Assembly (NCBI RefSeq): GCF_016097555.1
Contig: NC_054703.1
Coordinates: forward strand, 39,133,544-39,197,543
Direction of reading: 5' to 3'
From: Gigantopelta aegis
Lineage: Eukaryota; Mollusca; Gastropoda; Neomphalida; Peltospiridae
DNA: 64,000 nucleotides
Made by a program: the position numbers and the translations under genes. Below, in pieces: positions 31,425-41,589 of the stretch. The notes beneath the pieces are model-generated. The model was not told where the DNA came from, made no database searches, and was given only the letters and a program-made list of their open reading frames with translations. How positions within the stretch are numbered: position 1 is the first letter of the stretch; the number at the start of each line of letters is the position of its first letter.

Positions 31425-32639
31425 GTGTTTGATAGAGGGGACTTACCTTGTAATAGAAAAGAGTTAATTCTAGAGCAGGGGGCTGATCCAAATTTGTTGG
31501 CAGCTCGCACTACCTTGTTAACTGAAGGTGAGATGGAGGATCAGAGGTCAGGTTATGATATGCACAAGGGAGTATTAATGAATAAGAGAGATAGAGATAG
31601 GAGGTGGCAGGCGTCCGGACTAGCTAGGAAGCAACTGAGCCATGCTCAGAGCAACATAAAATCAGTGTTTGATAGGAAGGCTAGGAGTCGGGAATTTAAA
31701 CCGGGGGATAAGGTGCTGCTGTACCTTCCCATTAAACGGGGTTCATTGCAGAACAGGTATTTCGGGCCCTATGTTGTGCACAAACGGGCTAATGAGATAG
31801 GTTATGTGATAAACACTCCTGATAGGGTTAGGAAAAGTAGGTATTGTCACATCAATTTGCTAAAAGGTTATTTTGACAGACTGCCGATAGTTCCAGTGTT
31901 ACCTGTCCAAATTGAGAGTCACTCAATTTCCTGTGATGACGTCAAGACTGCAGAGATCAAATTAACCAACAGCCAGATTCTAGCAGACTTGAGCCCCCAG
32001 CGAGCAAATTTGACTACATTGATTGAAGACAATGTTTCCATTTGTCAGGACTTTCCAACGGTTACCAATACCTTAAGCCAGGATGTGCGCTTGGAACACA
32101 ACGCTACACCGAGTCGACAGAATGCCTATCGGATAAAACCTGGAAAATGTGCGACACTAAAAAAGAAGGAAACGAAGTGGTCAGATGAATGCGAGAAGTC
32201 ATTCAACCGTCCTAAGCAGATGCTCTCCTCGTCTCCCGTGATGGCAGCACCATACTACCGAATGCCCTTCAAGCTAGCTGTGGATGCCATTGACGTGGGA
32301 GCTGGAGCTGTGCTGTTCCAGGAAGACGAAAATGGACTGGACCATCCTGTAAGTTTCTTCTCCAAAAAATTTGACCAACACCAGGTGAACTATTCCACTA
32401 TAGAGAAGGAAGCTTTGGCCATGGTACAACCTCTGAAGCATTTTCAGATCTACGTGAAATCGGCAGTGCATCAAGTGGTTGTCTTTACGGACCATAATCC
32501 GCTCACTTTCATTCACAGAATGAAAGCCACCAACCAGAGAGTTTTGAGATGGTGTCTTCTTCTGCAGGAATTCCCAATTACCATTGAACACATCAAGGGC
32601 ACTTCCAATGTAATCGCTGATGCCCTGTCCCGAAGTTGA
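31425..32639 (+). CDS. Deletion-fused ORF of element A (integrase C-terminus plus RNase H)
   Basis: 404 codons. It begins in the protease-integrase spacer, jumps at about 31590 to the integrase C-terminal region (FKPGDKVLLYLPIKRG, NRYFGPYVVHKR), continues through the linker, then jumps at about 32160 over the whole RT to the connection/RNase H region (AVDAIDVGAGAVLFQED, STIEKEALAM, FTDHNPLTF) and ends ADALSRS. Relative to element B about 0.76 and 0.71 kb are missing. Both deletions leave an open frame. It lacks an integrase core and RT, so it could move only if helped by another copy. Confidence 0.8.
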   Translation: MFDRGDLPCNRKELILEQGADPNLLAARTTLLTEGEMEDQRSGYDMHKGVLMNKRDRDRRWQASGLARKQLSHAQSNIKSVFDRKARSREFKPGDKVLLYLPIKRGSLQNRYFGPYVVHKRANEIGYVINTPDRVRKSRYCHINLLKGYFDRLPIVPVLPVQIESHSISCDDVKTAEIKLTNSQILADLSPQRANLTTLIEDNVSICQDFPTVTNTLSQDVRLEHNATPSRQNAYRIKPGKCATLKKKETKWSDECEKSFNRPKQMLSSSPVMAAPYYRMPFKLAVDAIDVGAGAVLFQEDENGLDHPVSFFSKKFDQHQVNYSTIEKEALAMVQPLKHFQIYVKSAVHQVVVFTDHNPLTFIHRMKATNQRVLRWCLLLQEFPITIEHIKGTSNVIADALSRS

Positions 32640-32855
32640 ACGTTGTGATAATGTGTTGACGTTCTTGATTTCTGTTTTGTTTTTATATATTTTATTGTAT
32701 ACCAGGGACTCAGAGACTCAGTGTGATTACTGGTAGTCACCTTATTACTATGTGTTATAAATGCCCGGATGCGTCGGTTAACGGACATTTTGTTTTAATG
32801 TAGTATATTTCCCTATCCCTAGAGTAGAGGAAATATCCTTTTTGAGATGGGGGTG

Positions 32856-34034
32856 TGTGACGGCACATGCTCTTATTTTATTTTTCGCCTGTGGCGATGT
32901 TTATGGTTTTAGAGGGCTGTGTGCAGCATGGTTACGTAATACCACCGCGCAACGGTGGTCGAGCTGTTCCCAATATGCACTTAAGACCAGTTGGGCTTTG
33001 TTACGTAATACATCCGCGCGAAAGTACCCTCTAATACACACCCAGACCAGGTGTGGAGGCCATGTGGCCAGTAGTTACGTAATACCTCCGCGAGTTCTGT
33101 TTTACGACCTTGTTTCCCAGCGGTTTGGCGACAGCTAGTCTGACCATCTAAGAAAAAATGTCGTTTTGGTTGCTGTGGAAAATTCACAACATAGGGAGAG
33201 TACCGCGATGTGCCCCCAGGCGATATTCGGCTTTTGTAATAAATAGCTAGGATTTTAGATTTATCGGGGAGAACCAAAAGGAAGGATCCAGGGGAACGTT
33301 GTCCGCCCAGACTGGTAAATATATATTTCTGCTCTGTTGTACAACCTTGATGTGATTGATGTGACTTTAAATATTTTAATACTGTATTATACCAATATTA
33401 TTTAGACAGTGTTTCTGGTAACTGACGAAGTAAATTGTAGGCTTCACTGTTCTAAAAATATAAAGCTTAGCCGGTCATCCTAGAGGACCTAGGTAAACTG
33501 TGTGTTATTGTCTTTATTGTGATAGGTACCAGTATTAATTCTGTATTACAAGGTTACTGAATGAGTAGTTACGGGTTAATTAAAAATTAACCAAGTAGGA
33601 ATAGAGTTGTAATTCCTTTATTAATTAAGTTCCCCTGGAAGCGTTTCTCAATTATCACACGTGTGTGTGTTGTGTCACGGTGAAGTGATTAGAATATTGT
33701 GTAAACTAGACACCTAGTGATTAACTAATTAAGTGATTAGTTCTGGGTTGTTATTATATTGTTGTTGTTAATTAATTAACTGCGGCAAATATATTTGTCA
33801 GCGTAGTATTAATACAGATTCCAAAGTGTATTGTGTTTTTGTTGTGTTTTCTAGTGAACTAAACGTGCTATAATAACACATATTTATGTAATATCGTATC
33901 TCTGATATACATAGAGCCGAGCTACTCGGGTATACACTGCCCGATAGAGAGAGATCTAATAGATATACAGTTAGGAGCGATATTTGGATAATCGTGTTTT
34001 ATTCAGTTACGGGTATTATAGGATCCCCGTGACA
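32856..34034 (+). repeat. 3' LTR of element A
   Basis: 1179 bp, preceded by the purine tract GAGATGGGGGTG. It is the fuller of the two LTRs. Confidence 0.9.
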
Positions 34035-34560
34035 GGCCCTTAAAAGGGCCTGACCGCTTCTGGTCGTTGCATGACAACCCAGGGGAGACTCGTCCAATTG
34101 TGTAAACACCGGTAGGCAAGGCGCTGTCGTTCCGGGATTTTTCCAAATCTTGTTGTTGTTGCAGTTAACGACGTCCTCCTCTTCAGTGTCACCAAGTACC
34201 AAGTAGACCACCAGCAGCAAGTATCTGGGGGTGGGATAGAGTAGGCTGGTATTATTTTGTCCAGCTTACCCATGGTGCAGTGCAATTGTGTACTCGGAGC
34301 CGGTATTATTTTGTCCAGCTCCTTATCATTAGTCAATGCACCCTATGTACTGTTCCGGTTGTGCATGCTGTCTGTTTGTAAACCTTAGTTTGGTGTTAAG
34401 GTTGTTCCTATTGCCCTAAGTCCCTATTCTAATGTAATCAACGGCAATCCAGAGCCACCCCCCCCCCCCCCCCCCATCCTTGGATTATAATGAAATACAA
34501 GGAGAGGGGGGAATTATACATACCTATCTAATTTGAAGGGTTTTCCCTTATAGTGTACGT
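34035..34560. repeat. Unassigned repeat, right part, with poly-C
   Basis: Continues the sequence broken by element A. Contains CTGGTATTATTTTGTCCAGC-like words twice (about 34245 and 34300) and a poly-C run near 34458. Confidence 0.35.
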
Positions 34561-34592
34561 ATTGGTTAAAACGTCTATTTAGGTAGCTTTGA

Positions 34593-34985
34593 CCGGCCTC
34601 GGTGGCGTCGTGGTTAGGACATTTGTCTACAGGCTGGTAGGTACTGGGTTCAGATCCCAGTCTAGGCATGGGACTTTTAATCCAGATACTGACTCCAAAC
34701 CCTGAGTGAGTGCTCCGTGAGGCTCAATGGGTAGATGAAAACCGCTTGCACCGACCAGTGATCCATAACTGGTTCAACAAAGGCCATGGTTTGTGCTATG
34801 CTGCCTGTGGGAAGTGCAAATAAAAGATCCCTTGCTGCTAATCGGAAAGAGTAGCCCATGAAGTGGCGGCAGCAGGATTCCTCTCAAAATCTGTGTGGTC
34901 CTTAACCATATGTCTGACGCCATATAACCGTAAATAAAATGTGTTAAGTGCGTCGTTAAATAAAGCATTTCTTTCTTTTTCTTTC
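34593..34985 (+). repeat. SINE, head type 2, tail type A (full length)
   Basis: GGCCTCGGTGGCGTCGTGGT to (TTTC)n, all parts present. Confidence 0.9.
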
Positions 34986-35836
34986 TACGTATGTAGGGAG
35001 TCAACTATCGGTAGGAAGAATAGTATGTAAGGAACTGTATACATGTACTAAGTTGAATTTTGTTTCCCACCCCCGTGCGTTAGATTTGTTTTAGGGTGCA
35101 TTTGGGCATGCTGCCCTATTCCAGGAACATTAACAAACATGAACATTCACCAACATTGTACAAAAAACAACACAAAAAAAAACAACGATATTTTGTAAAA
35201 TCAAACATAATATCATGTTTTATGGACCGAAATGTGGTTAATAATTGTTTTATTACATAAAGTCAAGACTCGTACATTCCTGCTTTGCTTATCAGAATCG
35301 GAATACGCCAACGCTTATAATCTCCCTAAGTGCGTTAAAACTGATGAGAGTTAGTGACGTCACGTAATCCTATGATGTATCAGACGCAGACGAATGCGGA
35401 AATAAACAGTTGAAACATTACCAAGACAAAAATCAAATTCGAGACATTATAACCAGCAAGAGTGACAAAATCATATTAATAGCAAACTAAAAAATAAAAT
35501 GGGATAAATCTGAACATACCTTTATACTGAACAGTTACCAATTACCTCCAATTCCATACACAATTTGACGATTACTGACCTTGTTTGTTGTCGTATTTGC
35601 TGAATTAAATTCAGTATGACTAAAGATGTTATTTTTTTGTTGAAGGACAGCTGAAGTCTCTGCTTGTTTACATTAAAATTACTAGCAGTTGACGTTGCAT
35701 TACGTTACCTACTCGTTAATTGGATTTTCATTGGTCAGGGCAATATAATTTTTTGTTAGACCGGTGGGACTGTTTACGGAAGGTCAAGTGACTGGTTTTT
35801 GACCAATAAGAATATATATATATATATATATGTATA
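34986..35836. other. No recognised gene
   Basis: AT-rich sequence ending in a (TA)n run at about 35812-35832. Nothing else recognised. Confidence 0.5.
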
Positions 35837-36743
35837 TAGTCCAACTTGTATATAACAACCACTCATGGGACCAACAGAAAGTGGCTGTTTCAAAATGCCG
35901 TCAATTTGCGTACGACCCACTCCAAATTGCTCTGCTATCTTTCTAGCACTTAAACGTTCTTTCTCGGACATCCTGATAACTTCTACTCGTTGTTCTAAAC
36001 ATTTTTCGGTGGCATTTTGTTTGATAGTTTGTTCAATAAATAAAAAATAAAAAACTGAAATTTACTTTTATTTAATTGGGATGTATTACTTAAGTGACAT
36101 GTTCTACTCATTATTAGTTTTATGTTGCCGCTAATCCGTTGGTACGGTACATGCATTGGGATTACGATTGGCTTAACTAAATCCATTAATGTTTTTGCTT
36201 GGTGCAAACTGCTTGTGAACAACAATCATGACCAGTTAACGGTAGGAACTACTCAGACACCTTGATTATAAATGCCTTTGATAATACCGCAACAACTTAA
36301 ATACTGTAATACATTCTGCTTTCGTAGGCTACAGCAAATGAGAAGTCGCCTTGTTATCGAGTAACGATTGAGCTGAACTAACGAATGCAAATTATACAAG
36401 CGCCGGAACCGAACAACTGTTGACATTTACCAAATTAACAAAAGGATTAAAATAAACGTATATTTGTTTACGACAATAAAATCATATGACAACATCAAAA
36501 TAATTTATTATTTGTTGAGTCGAATCAAATCGCCAAACTTTCCGGTCACGTGACACAACAATGGCGGCACTGCAGAAAACGATGGGATTTATCGGGAACT
36601 AAATCGCTGTACGATTATATATGGTGGGACAGGTGGCCGCTCTAGAGAGGTCAAAATAAAGAAAGAAATGCATTGGGGGGTTTCTGGGTGGCCGTTATGG
36701 GAAGGTGGTCGTTATATAGAGGTACCCGTTAGACCAAGTTCGA

Positions 36744-36746
<3 letters not shown>
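35837..36746 (-). mobile_element. Internally deleted Tigger/pogo-like transposon
   Basis: Ends are inverted: left TAGTCCAACTTGTATATAAC, right (minus) CAGTCGAACTTGGTCTAAC then CTATATAACGACCACC. TA flanks both sides. The minus strand keeps the transposase N-terminus near 35860-36010; the catalytic part is missing. About 910 bp. Confidence 0.65.
35860..36010 (-). pseudogene. CENP-B/psq-type helix-turn-helix of a Tigger-like transposase
   Basis: On minus: LEQRVEVIRMSEKERLSARK then IAEQFGVGRTQIDGILK. This is the DNA-binding N-terminus known from Tigger/pogo transposases and CENP-B. A one-base loss in an A-run separates it from an upstream MPPK start. Immediately after GILKQ the sequence runs into the terminal inverted repeat, so the rest of the protein is deleted. 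Confidence 0.7.
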
Positions 36747-37050
<304 letters not shown>

Positions 37051-37400
37051 ATATTAGCGGTGCAACGATACGATCAAAACCGTATATCGATATATTGTGA
37101 TACGACAAACCGTATTGCAGTATGTATTGTGATATATATCTGATATTTATGGATTTGTTTAATGAAGGCAGAAGCGAAACAAATCCAATTGTGTAAATTT
37201 AACATAATGAAATAAATAATAAATGAAAGGAATAAAACGTACGAGTATTCAGTACTGTGTGCAGATAGTTAATAACCTAACTTTAATTACCCGTAGATTT
37301 CCCCCACGTTTTGTCCAGACAAACATTGTGAAAAACCCCCAACCCAAAACCAACATTACAATGACAAATATTCCACATACTGGACGGTCACATATATCGA

Positions 37401-37655
37401 GGGGAGGGACGTAGCCCAGTGGTAAAGCGTTCGCTTCATACGCGGTCGGTCTAGGATCGATCCCCCTCTTTGGACCCATTGGTCTATTTATCGTTCCAGC
37501 CAGTGCTCCACAACTGGTGTAACAAAGGCCGAGGTATGTACTTCCCTGTCTGTGGGATGATGCATATAAAAGATTCCTTGCTGCTAATCGAAAAGAGTAG
37601 CCCTTGAAGTGCGAAAGCGGGTTTCCTCTCTCAACATCTGTGTGGTCTTTAACCA
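37401..37655 (+). repeat. SINE, head type 1, tail A start
   Basis: GGGACGTAGCCCAGTGGTAA with B-box GGTCTAGGATCGATCC. It stops at GTCTTTAACCATG, where a second SINE head begins. Confidence 0.85.
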
Positions 37656-37656
37656 T

Positions 37657-38735
37657 GCCTAGGTGGCGTCGTGGTTAGGCCATGATTGGAAGCCAGTTTG
37701 GAAAATTATACATTATTGTGATAAGACTTCGGAATTTGTTGACTTAGATTTTAAGATAGCACATAGCAGTATATTCACATATTCCAAATTATTTAAATAC
37801 GGTAAAGTAGCATCTAGTCAATGTCCTGTTTGTTTTAAACAAGAAAAAGATGTGTCATTTATTGTTGTATTGTGATGAACTTTATGATTTGATTTCTATT
37901 TTTCATGAAATATGTATTTATATGTTTAAGGATAATGGTTTTTCTTTAGAATTGTTAAAAAAATTATTGCTTTTTGGGCGTTACTTCAAAATACAAAATT
38001 GCTACAATGAATTCATCAATGCGTTTTTCTCAATATATAGAATATCAGTTTTCAAGAGACGTTTACTAGCAGAATCAAGGGATGTAAATATTAATATTGT
38101 TAAGTTTTTTAAGCATTATATGCATCAGTACTTCTCAATATTTTTAAATCAAGATCGCTTTAAAAATAGATTTTCTGCATTTATTAATAAATATATTAAA
38201 AATAATATTTTTCTTGATCTAAATAATGATGAAATAGTTTTTAAATACCCACTTGAAAACTGATATTTATATTTAGTATTTTTCTTTAAAATGTCATATT
38301 ATCTTACAAGATCAATATCCCTGAATTTTCTTTTAATGTTTGCGTGTGTTTGTGTGAATGTGTGTGTTCGTGATAAATGTGTGAGTGGTTCTATGCGAAA
38401 GTATGCGCGTGGATGTGTGAACCCTTTTATTATTTTTTTTTTAAATTTTATGTATATGTGCAATATTGAGTTTCACAAATAAAAAGATAAAAAGGCCATC
38501 GGTCTACAGGCTAGTAAGCACTGGGTTCGGATCCCAGTCGAGGCGTGGGAAGCGCAAATAAAAGATTCCTTGCTGCCTGTCGTAAAAGAGTAGCCTATGT
38601 GGCGACAGCGGGTTTCCTCTAAAAACAGTGTCAGAATGACCATATGTTTGACGTCCAATAGCCGATGATAAGATAATGAAAAAATCAATGTGTTCTAGTG
38701 GCGTCGTTAAATAAAACAAACTTTACTTTACTTTT
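37657..38735 (+). repeat. SINE, head type 2, tail B, split by a LINE
   Basis: The head starts at 37657 (AGGTGGCGTCGTGGTTAGG), is interrupted after AGGCCAT (37677-37683), and resumes at 38493 with AGGCCATCGGTCTACAGG. It continues with an internally deleted body and tail B. Confidence 0.85.
37684..38492 (+). mobile_element. 5'-truncated LINE (3' end of ORF2 and 3' UTR)
   Basis: 809 bp flanked by the 7-bp duplication AGGCCAT. It encodes a LINE ORF2 C-terminus in two frames (shift near 37860): VDLDFKIAHSSIFTYSKL, a Cys/His motif CPVC...HLLLYC, then an Ile/Phe/Lys-rich region ending with a stop near 38263. A 3' UTR ends AATAAAAAGATAAAA. The clade is not assigned. Confidence 0.8.
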
Positions 38736-39910
38736 CCTTCCTATATCGACTTCGATATGATCTCCCAGGTTAAAAAGCATGTACTTTTTCGCCTGCTGCC
38801 AGTTCGTGTCATCGCTAAGTTAAAGTCATCGCGTAAACAGACGAGTGGTATGCATGGTTATTTGCACAATTTCTGTTTGTTTGTCAAATAAGATACAAGA
38901 AAACAATAACGTGTACAAATTACGATACACAAAACTGTACCGTATCGAGCTGATGAAACATCGCGATATACCGGTATACAGGTTTATCGTTGCAGCACTA
39001 ATATATATACAAACACAAAACAAACAAACATTGACATTTAGTTACTAAAGTATTGCCAATGATAATTATCGCACGTATGTTTTTTTTTTCATTTATATTC
39101 TTAATTTTTCCGAATAAAAGCGAGAACGGTACAAAATGTACCGATAAAAGTTCACTTCGCCTATTTGTTATTTTTATCAAACTTCTTCTCTTTCATCTAC
39201 TTTTTCAATTCTGTACTGACATTAATATTTTAACTTAAAAATGTTGTGTTTCAGTCAGTTACAATGAACATTGTTTTTAGAGAAACATACATTTTTAAAT
39301 TGCCCTCCTCCTAAATAGATTTTCTGGATCCGCTGCTGGTTATAAAAAGCCTGAAGATTAATAGATATTTTAAAGTGATTACAAAACTCTGTATCATTAT
39401 ATTTCTGGAATCTGTCAAATGGTCACATTAAATCACTCTGGTATTAACAACTGGTCACCCAAGAAACATATGCTGTACTGATTTTAATATGGTAAATAAG
39501 AAATTGTAAGAGTCCGTCAGTAACAATGAACATTGTTTCCAGGTAAATATACTTTTAAATTGATTGAAAACATATTTTACTACATGTTCGATCTTACTAT
39601 AGTGATAAAGACATTTTGAAACTGTGTAATACATTTATTTGTATCGCACATATGTGCGATGTGGACCGGGACTTTTAAATGGGGATTCCCTTTTTATTGT
39701 TACTGCAGTTAGCGCCATTTAGTTACTGACGTCATATATGATTTACAAATTACGTCACATCGTATTTGAAACATTACACAATGCTGTCGTAGAGTATGGT
39801 TCTTAACGTTAAGTACATCCATGAAAGGAGTATTAATCACAGATTTAAGAAAGAGTTGTTATGACGTTAAAAACCGTTTTTATAAAACATAAAAGAAGGT
39901 ATGTAATAAA

Positions 39911-40050
39911 TACAGAACTTCACATACGTTGTTTTCGCGTCCTATTTATTGCACTCGTTTATTTTGCACAACAATATATATATTTATTCTTGAGCAAAAT
40001 AAACTCGTGAAATAAATAGGAAGCGAAAGCAACGTATGTGAATTTCTGTA
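39911..40050. repeat. Fold-back repeat with ~57-bp arms
   Basis: TTCACATACGTTG, TCCTATTTATT and GTTTATTTTGC on the left recur inverted on the right. It lies in an insertion that is absent from the paralogous block at 24330. Confidence 0.8.
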
Positions 40051-40289
40051 TATTTATTGCATATAATGTATACAAAATGACTGAACAGATGTTACCAAAC
40101 TTAGGAGGCCCTCTCATAACAATACAATAACGGCGACTGTATTTTTTAAAACCTTAAATCAGTCAATAAAGTAAATGTTTATGAGAAGCGTTTGAATAAA
40201 CTAAAATAACGGAAAGAGAAGACAAAAATAGAAGTAAATAAATGTAATCTCAAACACGAAACTCCAGACTTAACGCTAAATTATCTCAC

Positions 40290-40325
40290 CTTATATTCTT
40301 TCACCTGGACAATCTGCGCATCCCA
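40290..40325 (-). other. Candidate orphan 5' UTR exon (copy 3)
   Basis: Same donor as copy 2 (AATATAAG|GTGAGATAAT) with TATAAAA on minus at about 40366-40373. No receptor coding exon follows downstream on minus. Confidence 0.3.
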
Positions 40326-40365
40326 TCGAGAATACAGAACCGAAAAGAATGCTGAACACAGGTTC

Positions 40366-40376
40366 CGTTTTATAGA
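40366..40376 (-). promoter_or_regulatory. TATA box of orphan promoter copy 3
   Basis: CTATAAAACGG on minus, about 76 bp before the donor. Confidence 0.35.
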
Positions 40377-40944
40377 GTTTTGAATAATCCAATGGAACAG
40401 AAATAGAAAAATCAATTCCATACACGCTCATTCTGAGTTAAATAAATCTAATGCTTTAATGTTACTCATTGTAGTGCCAGGTGAAATTAAAATTCCGTTA
40501 AATTAATTAATTAGTGTATTTTTAAAGATGTATATGGATGTTAATGGTATTGGATTCTAGATTTCGTAGAATAATTAAAATCACAAGATAACACAGTAGT
40601 TCTGTTTTCTCGGTAAACATGTTTTGTGTTGTTAATTATCTGGGGATTAGAAAATTATTATAACAAAAAATATTACTAACCATACATATGTTCAAAAAAA
40701 TAAAGTCACTGTATTGCAGGAAGGCTTCTTTGACATTGGAATTAGTTTTCTGTTGCGTGCATATTGTTGTCAGGCATGTTTTAATTAAAGCGGTACATTT
40801 GCATTCACGCCATTCAATATAATGTACTGGTCCAAATGCACAAACACAACTTTACAAAAAAAAAAAAAAAAAAAAAGAAGAAATACAAAGAAAAACCAAA
40901 CAAGAAAAACAACGACAGTGTCTGGCCTAAGATGTCCCAAGGTC

Positions 40945-41190
40945 AAGAGATGGATGTCAAACAAATGGTAATTCTGACACGACATCTTGAGAGGAAACCT
41001 GTCACATTTCTTCATTAGTAGCAGAGAGTCTTTTATATGCACTTTTCCACAGAAAGGACGTTAAATACAAAATCCATTGATATAATATACCAGTCGTGGG
41101 GCTCTGGTTACACCATGTCAGCGTGCCCAAACGACTGGGATTTTCGTTCGGTTGTAATCCGTTCGTTTGAAATGGACTACAATAAAGGGC
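40945..41190 (-). repeat. Old SINE, tail B, diverged
   Basis: GGATGTCAAACAAATGGTAA, GAGAGGAAACC, TTTTATATGCAC and ATACCAGTCGTGG are recognisable. The head is poorly preserved. Confidence 0.65.
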
Positions 41191-41269
41191 CGATCCTCTT
41201 GGTGAAGCTATTGAGTTTTCCTATTCCAGCCATTGATTCATGAATGTGTGTCCGGTTATCTATTGTCCA

Positions 41270-41345
41270 GCTATATATGTATCCACGTGTGTATGTATGC
41301 ATGTATGTATGTATATATGTATGTATGTATGTATTTAAGAATGAA
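41270..41345. repeat. (GTAT)n microsatellite
   Basis: Short TATG-type repeat. Confidence 0.8.
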
Positions 41346-41589
41346 TGAACGCACTGGCTCAGGAATTTTTTAAAAACTAAAAAAAATTTATTTTCTAATT
41401 TTGCCCCAGGGCTTCGAAATTGATTTTGAATTGACTGTTGTGATATACAAAATATAACTGTTTTTCGGTCAGTCTTGTTTTACATTTATTTGGCTAGTAC
41501 TATGTTTTGTTTACAGCTGGATACGATGTATTTGTTTTGTTTCTTTAAATGTTAAGAAAGGGATAACAACAAACCAACCACTGAAAAAT

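Larger units (their letters stand above)
37055..39000. mobile_element. hAT-like element containing nested insertions
   Basis: Left end TAGCGGTGCAACGATA, right end (minus) TAGTGCTGCAACGATA. Terminal inverted repeats of this type are known for hAT elements. TA-rich flanks obscure the target duplication. No transposase is seen; the interior is split by SINEs at about 37400-38740. Confidence 0.5.
39237..40870. repeat. Duplicated promoter/intron block b (copy 3)
   Basis: Collinear with 24115-25045, but with a local internal duplication (TCAGTCAGTTACAATGAACA near 39250 and a variant near 39515) and a ~490-bp insertion (about 39570-40055). Confidence 0.8.

Noticed and set aside
37223..37414. Short ORFs in the hAT-like element
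   Set aside because: No similarity to transposase and poor composition.
39053..39238. Short hydrophobic ORF
   Set aside because: AT-rich chance frame within the flank of a duplicated block.
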